A stretch of 50,186 nt of DNA from positions 1 through 50,186 of the forward strand of contig JACMLX010000075.1 of NCBI GenBank assembly GCA_014379355.1, in the 5' to 3' direction. The DNA comes from Gemmatimonadaceae bacterium. GTDB taxonomy: Bacteria; Gemmatimonadota; Gemmatimonadetes; Gemmatimonadales; Gemmatimonadaceae. Below are positions 23,958-30,613 of the stretch, piece by piece (within the stretch, counting starts at the first letter, position 1; every line of letters begins with the position of its first letter). Under the pieces are notes generated by a model, which was given only the letters and a program-made list of their open reading frames with translations, searched no databases and had not been told where the DNA came from. The position numbers and the translations under genes were made by a program.

Positions 23958-25816
23958 CAGTCGTTCGCGGCGCCGAGTTGCTGCACCATGGCCGCGGTGA
24001 GCGATTGTTTCGTGCTGAGCAGGTCACTCCACGGATCCGAAGGCGACGCGCGCAGATACTCCGTCACGTCGGGAAGCAACATCAGGTCTCCACGTGGCAC
24101 GTCATCGAGCTCCGTCCATGTCAGCGGTATCGCGATCGGTGCGCCCTCGCGTGCCCGGACGGACCACGGCGACGCCGCAGTGGCGCCTCGGCTGTTGCGC
24201 ATCCAGTCGATGAAGATGCGTTTCGGGCGCGCACTTTTCGCCATGGATACCGTGTACCGTGACGGGTCTTCTGCGGCAAGCCGTGTGGCGAGGAGCTTGC
24301 TGAACAGGGACAACTGATCCCACGACAACCGACCGGTGAACGGGACCGTCACATGCAAGCCCTTTCCTCCGCTCAGCTTGACCCAGCTGGTGAGGCCGAT
24401 TCCCGAGAGCAGGTCGCGCGCGCGCCGGGCTGCCTCGCAGACCGCAGGCCACTCGACGCCCGGTCCAGGGTCGAGATCGAGCACGAGCCGGTCCGGCTTC
24501 TCGACATTCGGGAAGCGCGATCCCCACGCGTGAATCTCGATCACGTTCATCTGTACGAGCGCGACGAGATCGTCCGCCGTTGCGATGACGGCGTACGGAT
24601 CGGACGAACCGTCGGCCTCCGAGACATCACGCGTCGGAATCGAGACACCGCGGGTCGGCGTCCAGTGTTTCTGGAAGAAGCAGTGGCCATGTGCTCCGTC
24701 GGGGCAGCGGAGCAGTGACAGCGGCCTGCCGCCAAGATGGGGAAGCATGAGCGGCGCGACGGCGGCGTAGTAGGACGCAATGTCGATCTTGCGCACACCG
24801 CGCTCCGGGAAGACGACGCGCTCTCCATGCGACACTGCCACGGTGGCTGACGGCACCGGAACTTCACGCGCGACTTCCTTCACTGTCTTGTCCTCCCTGA
24901 TGCCGCCGAAGGTTGCCTGACGCAAGAGGCCGTCCGTTGTCCACTCGGCGAACGTGACATTGACGACCAGCTCCGGTTCGACCCAGGTGACGCCACGTCC
25001 GTGCGCCGCCGGAATCTCCAACCGCGTCGGCGCGGTTGCCTGCACGCGCAGTCGCGCCGCGAGATCGCGCAGCAGCTCGTCGCTGAACCCCGATCCCACG
25101 CGCCCGACGTATCGCAACGTCCGCGCGCCTTGCGCTCGACTCGCCAGCAGCAGCGCACCGATGTGCGTGCGACTGCCCTTGGGCGCGGTGTATCCGACGA
25201 CGATGAATTCATCCTGTTGTCCGCACTTGATCTTGAGCCAGTCATGTGACCGGCCCGAGTGATACGCCGCGTCACGCCGCTTGCTGATGACGCCTTCCTC
25301 ACCGTTCGCACACGCGGCTGCGAGCAGGGCGCTGGCACGGCCACGCAGTTCCTTCGTGACACGGATGCGACTCCGCGCGGACTGCTGACTGAACACTGAC
25401 AGCAGGGCAGCGCGACGCTCGCTCAGCGGCAGCGAACGCAAGTCGAGGCCATCGAACCGCAGGAGATCGAACACCCAATAGATCGCACGCGATGTCGCGC
25501 CGGCCTTGACGGCGCCTTGCAATGCCTGGAACGGCGAGGCGCCGTCGCCCGTCGGCATCACGACCTCACCGTCGAGGATGAGGTCCTTGCGCGGTGCAAT
25601 CCCGAGCGCCGTCGCGCTCAGTGCCGGAAATTTGGCGCTCCAGTCCAGTCCATTGCGCGTCAGCAGAGTGGCCGTGCGATCCTTCACGTGACATTGTATG
25701 CGATACCCATCGAGTTTCGGTTCGTGCAACCACTCGGCGCCTTCCGGCACGACATCGACCCGTGTCGCAAGAGCGGGTGGAATCAGCGCCGTCGCACGAG
25801 GTGAGCGAACCGGCAT
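23957..25816 (-). CDS. ligD: ATP-dependent DNA ligase LigD (ligase-polymerase, no phosphoesterase domain)
   Basis: 619 residues. N-terminal ligase domain with adenylated Lys34 in EPKLDGYR, LDGEVV, and the EGVISKRRDAAY/WLKIKC motifs; OB-fold to about 310. C-terminal primase/polymerase (AEP) domain from about 345, with GGRPLSLLRCPDG, FFQKH, the metal-binding LDLDPGP and KLSGGKGLHVTVP. The 3'-phosphoesterase module found in Pseudomonas and Mycobacterium LigD is absent, giving the Bacillus-like LIG-POL order; a separate phosphoesterase-like protein occurs at 41936. The ATG at 25816 is preferred; an upstream extension to 26035 is Arg/Pro-rich and overlaps the Ku gene. Seven bases separate it from the Ku stop. 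Confidence 0.94.
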   Translation of the reverse strand: MPVRSPRATALIPPALATRVDVVPEGAEWLHEPKLDGYRIQCHVKDRTATLLTRNGLDWSAKFPALSATALGIAPRKDLILDGEVVMPTGDGASPFQALQGAVKAGATSRAIYWVFDLLRFDGLDLRSLPLSERRAALLSVFSQQSARSRIRVTKELRGRASALLAAACANGEEGVISKRRDAAYHSGRSHDWLKIKCGQQDEFIVVGYTAPKGSRTHIGALLLASRAQGARTLRYVGRVGSGFSDELLRDLAARLRVQATAPTRLEIPAAHGRGVTWVEPELVVNVTFAEWTTDGLLRQATFGGIREDKTVKEVAREVPVPSATVAVSHGERVVFPERGVRKIDIASYYAAVAPLMLPHLGGRPLSLLRCPDGAHGHCFFQKHWTPTRGVSIPTRDVSEADGSSDPYAVIATADDLVALVQMNVIEIHAWGSRFPNVEKPDRLVLDLDPGPGVEWPAVCEAARRARDLLSGIGLTSWVKLSGGKGLHVTVPFTGRLSWDQLSLFSKLLATRLAAEDPSRYTVSMAKSARPKRIFIDWMRNSRGATAASPWSVRAREGAPIAIPLTWTELDDVPRGDLMLLPDVTEYLRASPSDPWSDLLSTKQSLTAAMVQQLGAAND

Positions 25817-25823
25817 GTATTCG

Positions 25824-26726
25824 TCAGGCGACGCCGCGGCGCGACTTCTTCGCGGCAGCACGCTTGGCCGGGGCTTTCTTCGGTGCGGCGATTGCCTTCG
25901 TGGCACTGCGGGGCAGGGAAGCGGCGCCGCTTTTTCGTGGTGACGACTCGAGGCTGCGCTGCAAGGCGGCGACGAGATCGAGCACTTTCGTGGGCTGCGA
26001 CGATACGGTGCGCCCTGCCGGCGACGCTTTCGCACCCTTCTTCGAGCGTTGCTCGATGAGCTTCATCACGTCGTCACGATACGTGTCGCGATATGACTCC
26101 GGGTCCCACGGTTCCTGCATGGATGACAGCAGCTGCTCCGCCATCTTCAATTCCTTCGCTGCTGCAGCGCCACTGCCGGCCGGAATGGCACGCACGCCTG
26201 CGTCATCCGGATCCTTGAGATCGGCGGCATACCTCAGCAACTGCACGACGAGCGCTCCGCTTTGCGGATACACCGCTGCGACATGCTGGCGCGTGTGAAT
26301 GACGATGCGCGCCAATGCGAGTTGACCAGAACGTTCCAGCACATCGCGCAGCAATGCGTAGGCCCTGTCGCTGCCCTTCATGGCGGAGACGTAATACGGC
26401 TTGGCGAAGAATATTCGCGGCACGGCGTCGGCGTTCACGACGCCGATGATATCGATCGACTGCGTTGCCTTGGGATTTGCCGCCTTAAGATCTTCTGGCG
26501 TCAGGATGACATAGCGATCATCGGCAATCGCGAACCCTCTCACGATGTCTTCAGCCGGCACCGGCTGTTGCGTGGTCTTGTTGATCTTGAGATAACCGAT
26601 CCGGGCATTGTCGCGTCGATCCAGCAGATCGAGGTCGAGTTCGTCCGCCTTCTCTGCGGAAAGAAGTTCAATGCTGATGTTGACCAGGCCGAAGCCGAGC
26701 GTGCCCTTCCAGATCGCGCGTGGCAT
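25824..26726 (-). CDS. ku: NHEJ end-binding protein Ku
   Basis: 300-residue bacterial Ku, a homodimeric ring that threads onto double-strand break ends and recruits LigD. Begins MPRAIWKGTLGFGLVNISIEL, the invariant family start, followed by the KINKTTQQPVPAEDIVRGF and YYVSAMKGSDRAYALLRDVLE segments. The last ~45 residues form a Lys/Ala/Arg-rich tail (KAPAKRAAAKKSRR), a known variable DNA-contacting extension. An upstream in-frame start (26858) would include an unmatched leader and the hairpin element. First gene of Ku-ligD-topIB. Confidence 0.95.
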   Translation of the reverse strand: MPRAIWKGTLGFGLVNISIELLSAEKADELDLDLLDRRDNARIGYLKINKTTQQPVPAEDIVRGFAIADDRYVILTPEDLKAANPKATQSIDIIGVVNADAVPRIFFAKPYYVSAMKGSDRAYALLRDVLERSGQLALARIVIHTRQHVAAVYPQSGALVVQLLRYAADLKDPDDAGVRAIPAGSGAAAAKELKMAEQLLSSMQEPWDPESYRDTYRDDVMKLIEQRSKKGAKASPAGRTVSSQPTKVLDLVAALQRSLESSPRKSGAASLPRSATKAIAAPKKAPAKRAAAKKSRRGVA

Positions 26727-26856
26727 AGGTGTCTGCGTCGGAGCGTGAGGAGTAGACGAGGCCCTGCAGCGAGTCAGTCTCAGTATCGCAGTCGCAAACC
26801 GTCCCGACGAGGCGACGGTTTGCGTCATCGCTGCGACCACTGCAGGTGCCGGACAC

Positions 26857-26906
26857 AAGAAAGGCGTGTGCAGAAGCCATGTGGCCCCCGCTCCACGCCT
26901 TCACCT
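26857..26906 (-). promoter_or_regulatory. Recurrent nested-hairpin leader element (copy 6), before the Ku operon
   Basis: Read on the - strand: outer stem AAGGCGTG/CACGCCTT (8 pairs), loops gag and ca, inner stem CGGGGGCC/GGCTTCTG (with G-U pairs) and an acat loop, then TCTTGTG. It ends 130 bases before the Ku start. Its first 19 bases (26906-26888) equal 18824-18842 of copy 3 before the ECF sigma gene. Confidence 0.6.
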
Positions 26907-27006
26907 GGTGACGCGACCATCTCACCCGGTAAGGAAACTCGATTGAAATTGCTTCAATGCCGACACGCTGCAAGGGCGACACTGACAGTCTCGTGCATCG
27001 TGCGAT

Positions 27007-27528
27007 TTACAACTCTACAGCACCGCGCTGATCGCCGGAAGGACGCTTGCCGGTCGCGACGCCGGCGAGAAACTGAAACCACCGAACGGGTGCTGCCGGC
27101 GAATCCCAGAAGTCTGCGCGTCGGGACTCGATGCGCAACAACGTGAGGTCGGGGTCGGTTGGGCCGCCCTTGAACCACATCTTGAGAGCCGGATTCCAGA
27201 GTTCGTCGATCTTCGCCTGATCGTGCACGACGAACGCGTCGCCCGCGATGACGACGAATCGTTGTGAGTCGGGGCTTGCGTAATTGACGAGCACGGCGGC
27301 GTTCTCGCGGATTTCTCCTACGAGTGCGGATGACTTCGATGTCGCGAACCAGAGGTCGCCATCGAACTCCGTCTCCTGCGTGTACATGGGCCGACTGTGC
27401 ATCACGCCGCTCGCATCCATCGTTGCGAGCATCGCGATCTTGATGTCCTTGATGATGTCCCGGACCTTCTCGACGGACTCGTTGTGCTCCGACTCGGCTG
27501 CGCGACCGTCCGTGATATTTTCTGCCAT
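27007..27528 (-). CDS. PNPOx-fold general stress protein (second)
   Basis: 173 residues, the same family as the gene at 13420: helix ESVEKVRDIIKDIKIAMLAT, strand SRPMYTQETEFDGDLWFATSKSSALVGEI, and DELWNPALKMWFKGGPTDPDL. Members bind flavin-like cofactors; no reaction assigned. ATG at 27528 with GGAG 10-13 bases upstream on the - strand. Divergent from the response regulator at 27854, and upstream of Ku with a 280-base gap carrying the leader hairpin. Confidence 0.88.
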   Translation of the reverse strand: MAENITDGRAAESEHNESVEKVRDIIKDIKIAMLATMDASGVMHSRPMYTQETEFDGDLWFATSKSSALVGEIRENAAVLVNYASPDSQRFVVIAGDAFVVHDQAKIDELWNPALKMWFKGGPTDPDLTLLRIESRRADFWDSPAAPVRWFQFLAGVATGKRPSGDQRGAVEL

Positions 27529-27712
27529 CGACGAATTCTCCGACGAAGTGAAATCGATTTGAACTTGCCACCTGCTGCGATGGCGTATACCCTGCACGTG
27601 AACGCCGACGCATGATTCAGGCCGGGCACATCGTGAGACGATGCGTCGCGTGCCCACATCGGGTCTCGGCGCGCCACTTGCTTGAAGCGTAGTCGCTCCA
27701 GCTTCACTCGAA

Positions 27713-27754
27713 GGCGGACGCAGTCACTGACACGTGACGGAGTCCGTCTTTTTT
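27713..27754 (+). promoter_or_regulatory. Recurrent nested-hairpin leader element (copy 7)
   Basis: Outer stem GGCGGAC (27713-27719)/GTCCGTC (27742-27748, one G-U), exact 3x3 internal loop (gca/gga), inner stem GTCAC/GTGAC with a six-base loop, TTTTTT. The nearest gene upstream runs the other way (27528), so it cannot be a terminator of a preceding + gene; it lies in the leader of the regulator at 27854. Confidence 0.6.
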
Positions 27755-27853
27755 ATTATCCTAATACGTCCAATGCAGATGATCGCCCATCCATTCACGC
27801 AACCTCGCGGAATGCTGCCTGGCGTCGGCAGTTCGCCAAGGGACACTCGCCTG

Positions 27854-28222
27854 ATGCAGCCACAGCGCGTGCTGATCGTTGACGACAATCGTGACGCGGC
27901 CATTTCGTTGTCAGTGCTGATGAGCCTGACTGGCAGTGACACCAGCACCGCATTCGACGGCCTCGAGGCGGTGGAAACGGCTGCCGACTTCGATCCTGAC
28001 GTGGTATTGCTCGATATCGGCCTGCCCAAATTGAATGGCTACGAGGTCTGCAGGTTGTTGCGGCAGATGCCGCGCACGCGGCCGCTCGTCGTCGTGGCAC
28101 TCACCGGCTGGGGGCAGGATCAGGATCGTCGGCGGTCGCACGAAGCGGGCTTCGATGCGCACCTCGTCAAGCCGGTGGATCCTGATGCGCTCCTGCGAAC
28201 GTTGCGTCAGCTCACACGATGA
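27854..28222 (+). CDS. Single-domain response regulator
   Basis: 122-residue receiver: Asp10/Asp11 pair (LIVDDNRDAA), phosphoacceptor Asp54 in VVLLDIGLPKLNGYEVC, Thr in ALTGWGQ and Lys in HLVKPVDP. The ALTGWGQDQDRRRSHEAGFDAHLVKP pattern is the type often fused to, or placed near, PAS histidine kinases. In-frame ATGs at 27773, 27779 and 27812 are possible; 27854 begins directly at the domain. The domain ends about 4 residues before the stop, so there is no output module. Confidence 0.85.
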   Translation: MQPQRVLIVDDNRDAAISLSVLMSLTGSDTSTAFDGLEAVETAADFDPDVVLLDIGLPKLNGYEVCRLLRQMPRTRPLVVVALTGWGQDQDRRRSHEAGFDAHLVKPVDPDALLRTLRQLTR

Positions 28223-28467
28223 CGGCGTAGGCCTGGTCACGATCTTCTGCACAACGTGTGGATGTCTCTCGCAAGGTCGTGTCGCGAGAGTGTGACCGAT
28301 CGGTCAGGTCGGCGGCCTTCTCGGCGCAATGCTCGAGGCACGATTGTTGATACCGCAGACGTTCAGAGCGTGCCACGAAACAGCAGCCATGAAGCCGGCG
28401 AACTGATACACTCCGCCTGATGCGCACATCACTCGATCGGGTATGCATGTGAGACGCTCGAGTTTCC

Positions 28468-28496
28468 TTGACAGCATGATACTTGCGATTTAGCGT
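28468..28496 (+). promoter_or_regulatory. Candidate promoter before the small protein gene
   Basis: TTGACA at 28468-28473, 17 bases, TAGCGT at 28491-28496. Same -35/spacing/-10-like layout as at 19526-19554, and the hairpin follows 67 bases after. Tentative. Confidence 0.4.
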
Positions 28497-28563
28497 CGCC
28501 AGACCGCAGAACGTACGGAATTGAATTCGATGTCGTAGTGGAGAGGCTTCGGGCCTCCTCGTT

Positions 28564-28610
28564 GACGGCGCACACAGCACCACACGGTGCTCTGGCGCCG
28601 TCTTTTTTTT
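28564..28610 (+). promoter_or_regulatory. Recurrent nested-hairpin leader element (copy 8)
   Basis: Outer stem GACGGCGC (28564-28571)/GCGCCGTC (28595-28602), small internal loops (acac/ctg), inner stem AGCACC/GGTGCT with an acac loop, then eight T. Textbook intrinsic-terminator shape placed 24 bases before a start codon that has its own strong ribosome-binding site. Outer stem matches copy 4. Confidence 0.6.
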
Positions 28611-28634
28611 CACCACTGTTCTTGGAGGTGTGTG

Positions 28635-28814
28635 ATGTCGGAACGGCTGGCTCGATTGTTTCGCCGGGTGCCCAGGTCACGCGACGCCGCGCGAACTCCC
28701 GTGCAACAACAGGACTTGCCGAGTCTGGAGATCATTCAGACACTCATACCGATCGCCCGACCGTGCGGCGCATCAGAACGGGCGTTCTTCGAAGGCAGCG
28801 TGATGATCTGGTAG
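28635..28814 (+). CDS. Small protein of 59 residues
   Basis: ATG preceded by GGAGG at 28624-28628, the best ribosome-binding site in this part of the window. The product begins with a basic, helical segment (MSERLARLFRRVPRSRDAAR) and has a single hydrophobic run (LEIIQTLIPIARP); one cysteine. No family recognised. The hairpin-plus-T8 leader and strong translation signal argue it is expressed. Ends 145 bases before the DUF892 gene. Confidence 0.6.
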   Translation: MSERLARLFRRVPRSRDAARTPVQQQDLPSLEIIQTLIPIARPCGASERAFFEGSVMIW

Positions 28815-28914
28815 ACCGGTGAACGCGAGTACCGCCACCGCCCGTGTCGGCCGCAGGACAGTTCTCGCATCGCTAGCGCAATCAATTGGATGAGTGCACA
28901 GCTCATCTCTTACC

Positions 28915-28944
28915 GCGGAGGAGTTTCGCTCCATTCCGCCTTTT
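28915..28944 (+). promoter_or_regulatory. Short hairpin before DUF892 gene (copy 9, weak)
   Basis: Outer stem GCGGAG/TTCCGC (one G-U) with inner GAG/CTC and a two-base bulge, followed by CTTTT, 15 bases before the ATG and directly ahead of its GGAGAGG ribosome-binding site. Plan resembles the others but the internal loop is one-sided. Confidence 0.35.
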
Positions 28945-28959
28945 CCTGGAGAGGGAATC

Positions 28960-29589
28960 ATGGCCTTGAACACACTGCACGATCTGATGATCGCTGAACT
29001 GAAGGACTTGTATAGCGCCGAGAAGCAGCTTGTCAGCGCACTGCCGAAGATGGCGAAGGCCGCCGGGAACGAAAACCTGAAGCAGGCGATCACCCTGCAC
29101 CTCGAGCAGACCAAGGGGCAGGTTGCGCGCCTCGAGGAGATTTTCGGGATGCTCGACACGAGCCCGCGCGGCAAGAAGTGCAAGGCGATGGAAGGACTGT
29201 GCGAGGAAGGCGCAGAGATGCTCGAGGAGGAAGGCGAGGATCAGGTGCGTGACGCCGGCATCATCGCGGCAGCGCAACGCGTCGAGCACTACGAGATCGC
29301 GGCGTATGGCAGCACGATCGCGTTCGCGCGCCAGATGGGTCACGACGAAATCGTGACATTGCTCGAGCAGTCCCTCGAGGAAGAGAAGGCGACCGATGTG
29401 CTGTTGTCGGAACTCGCCGTGAACGAAGTCAATGTCGCCGCGAACGAACTGTCCGGTGACGACGAGGACATGGCAGACGAGGAGGACGAGAGCGAAGACG
29501 CTCCGGCTGCAGCAACATCGTCGCGAAGCAAGGCCAAGTCGCCGGTCAATGCCGGCACGAAGCGGTCTGCGTCAGCGAAGCGTAAGTAG
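28960..29589 (+). CDS. DUF892 (YciE-like) ferritin-like protein
   Basis: 209 residues. A four-helix ferritin-like domain (1-160) starts MALNTLHDLMIAELKDLYSAEKQLVSALPKMAKAA, a strong DUF892 match, with the metal-type EQxKxxxxRLEE and AAQRVEHYEIAAYG motifs. Family members are stress-induced, structurally ferritin-like and sometimes bind iron; the reaction is not established. An acidic stretch (DDEDMADEEDESEDA) and a basic Lys/Ser-rich tail (KSPVNAGTKRSASAKRK) follow, unusual for DUF892 and possibly DNA-binding. GGAGAGG ribosome-binding site. Convergent with the SDR gene. Confidence 0.9.
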   Translation: MALNTLHDLMIAELKDLYSAEKQLVSALPKMAKAAGNENLKQAITLHLEQTKGQVARLEEIFGMLDTSPRGKKCKAMEGLCEEGAEMLEEEGEDQVRDAGIIAAAQRVEHYEIAAYGSTIAFARQMGHDEIVTLLEQSLEEEKATDVLLSELAVNEVNVAANELSGDDEDMADEEDESEDAPAAATSSRSKAKSPVNAGTKRSASAKRK

Positions 29590-29608
29590 CTGCCCTTCCG
29601 CATTGCAT

Positions 29609-29660
29609 CGAGCGCCGCGTGGGGTCTTGTCAAGTGAATCAAGACCACACGCGGCGCTCG
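29609..29660. terminator. Large two-part hairpin between convergent genes
   Basis: Thirteen perfect pairs (29609-29621 with 29648-29660), one G-A mismatch, then seven more (GGTCTTG/CAAGACC) around a ten-base loop. Lies between DUF892 and the facing SDR gene. No T-tract on either strand; likely a bidirectional terminator or RNA-stability structure. Confidence 0.6.
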
Positions 29661-29694
29661 AGCATCCGGGTGCGGTAGCTGCCCGGCCGGTGAA

Positions 29695-30579
29695 TCAGCT
29701 GCCGTGCATCTTGCCGCCAAGCAGGGTGAGGACTTCGCCGGTGATGTACGACGAATCGGCGTTGGATGCGAGAAACACGAACGCCGGTGAGATCTCGTCG
29801 GGTTGTGCGGGACGACGCATCGGCACGTCCGACCCATGCAGCGCCGCATCTTCGGCAGGCTTGTCCGCCACATTCAGTGGCGTCCACACCGGTCCGGGTG
29901 CCACACAATTGACGCGGATGCCGCGCGACAGCAGGCTGCTGGCGAGGGATTTCGTGAACGTGTGAATGGCACCTTTCGTCGAGGAGTAGTCGAGCAACTC
30001 CTCCGAACCTTCGATGCCCGTCACCGAGCCGGTGTTCAGGATCACGCCGCCGCGCTTCAGGTGCTTCAGCGCCGCCTTGGCCATCAGGAAGTAGCCGTGG
30101 ATGTTCGTCTGGAATGTCTGCTGCCACTGCGCAAAGCTCAGTTCCTCGATCGAGCTCTGATGCTGCTGGAACGCCGCGTTGTTCACCAGGATGTCGAGTC
30201 GGCCGAACATCGCAACGGTATCCTCGACAGCGTCCTCGCAGAACGCCGGGTCCGTGATATCGCCCGGAAGCAGGAGGCACTCGCGCCCGGTACTCTTCAC
30301 GCTCATCGCCGTTTCTTCCGCGTCCGACTGCTCCGACGGCAGAAACACGATCGCGATGTTCGCGCCTTCCCGCGCGTACAGCAGCGCAACAGCGCGCCCG
30401 ATGCCGGAATCGCCCCCGGTGATGAGCGCGGTCAGGCCAAGAAGCTTGTCGGCCTCCCGGTACGCCGAAGCTTCGAACTGCGGTCGCGGGGACATTTCAT
30501 GTTCGAGGCCCGGCTTGCTCTGATGCTGCTCGGGAAAGGGCGGCTCAGGGCGGTCCAACGTAGTGATGCTTGTCGTCAC
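29695..30579 (-). CDS. Short-chain dehydrogenase/reductase, GS39/YhxC-like
   Basis: 294-residue SDR oxidoreductase. NAD(P)-binding TGGDSGIGRA, DILVNNAAFQ, the catalytic SVTGIEGSEELLDYSSTKGA (Ser...Tyr-x-x-x-Lys) and the C-terminal YITGEVLTLLGG are visible. The long N-terminal extension with FPEQHQSKPGLEHEM matches the general-stress protein GS39 (YdaD)/YhxC group; substrate unknown. GTG start at 30579 with GAGGA about 8 bases upstream on the - strand. Only 34 bases separate it from the katE stop, so the two are probably one transcript from the katE leader. Confidence 0.88.
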   Translation of the reverse strand: MTTSITTLDRPEPPFPEQHQSKPGLEHEMSPRPQFEASAYREADKLLGLTALITGGDSGIGRAVALLYAREGANIAIVFLPSEQSDAEETAMSVKSTGRECLLLPGDITDPAFCEDAVEDTVAMFGRLDILVNNAAFQQHQSSIEELSFAQWQQTFQTNIHGYFLMAKAALKHLKRGGVILNTGSVTGIEGSEELLDYSSTKGAIHTFTKSLASSLLSRGIRVNCVAPGPVWTPLNVADKPAEDAALHGSDVPMRRPAQPDEISPAFVFLASNADSSYITGEVLTLLGGKMHGS

Positions 30580-30613
30580 GGTTCATATCCTCGCGCGATA
30601 TCCAATATCGAAG

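Larger units (their letters stand above)
28223..28634. other. 412-base intergenic region
   Basis: Separates the regulator from a small protein gene. Contains a promoter candidate (28468-28496) and the hairpin at 28564-28610. The first 240 bases show nothing I can assign. Confidence 0.55.
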
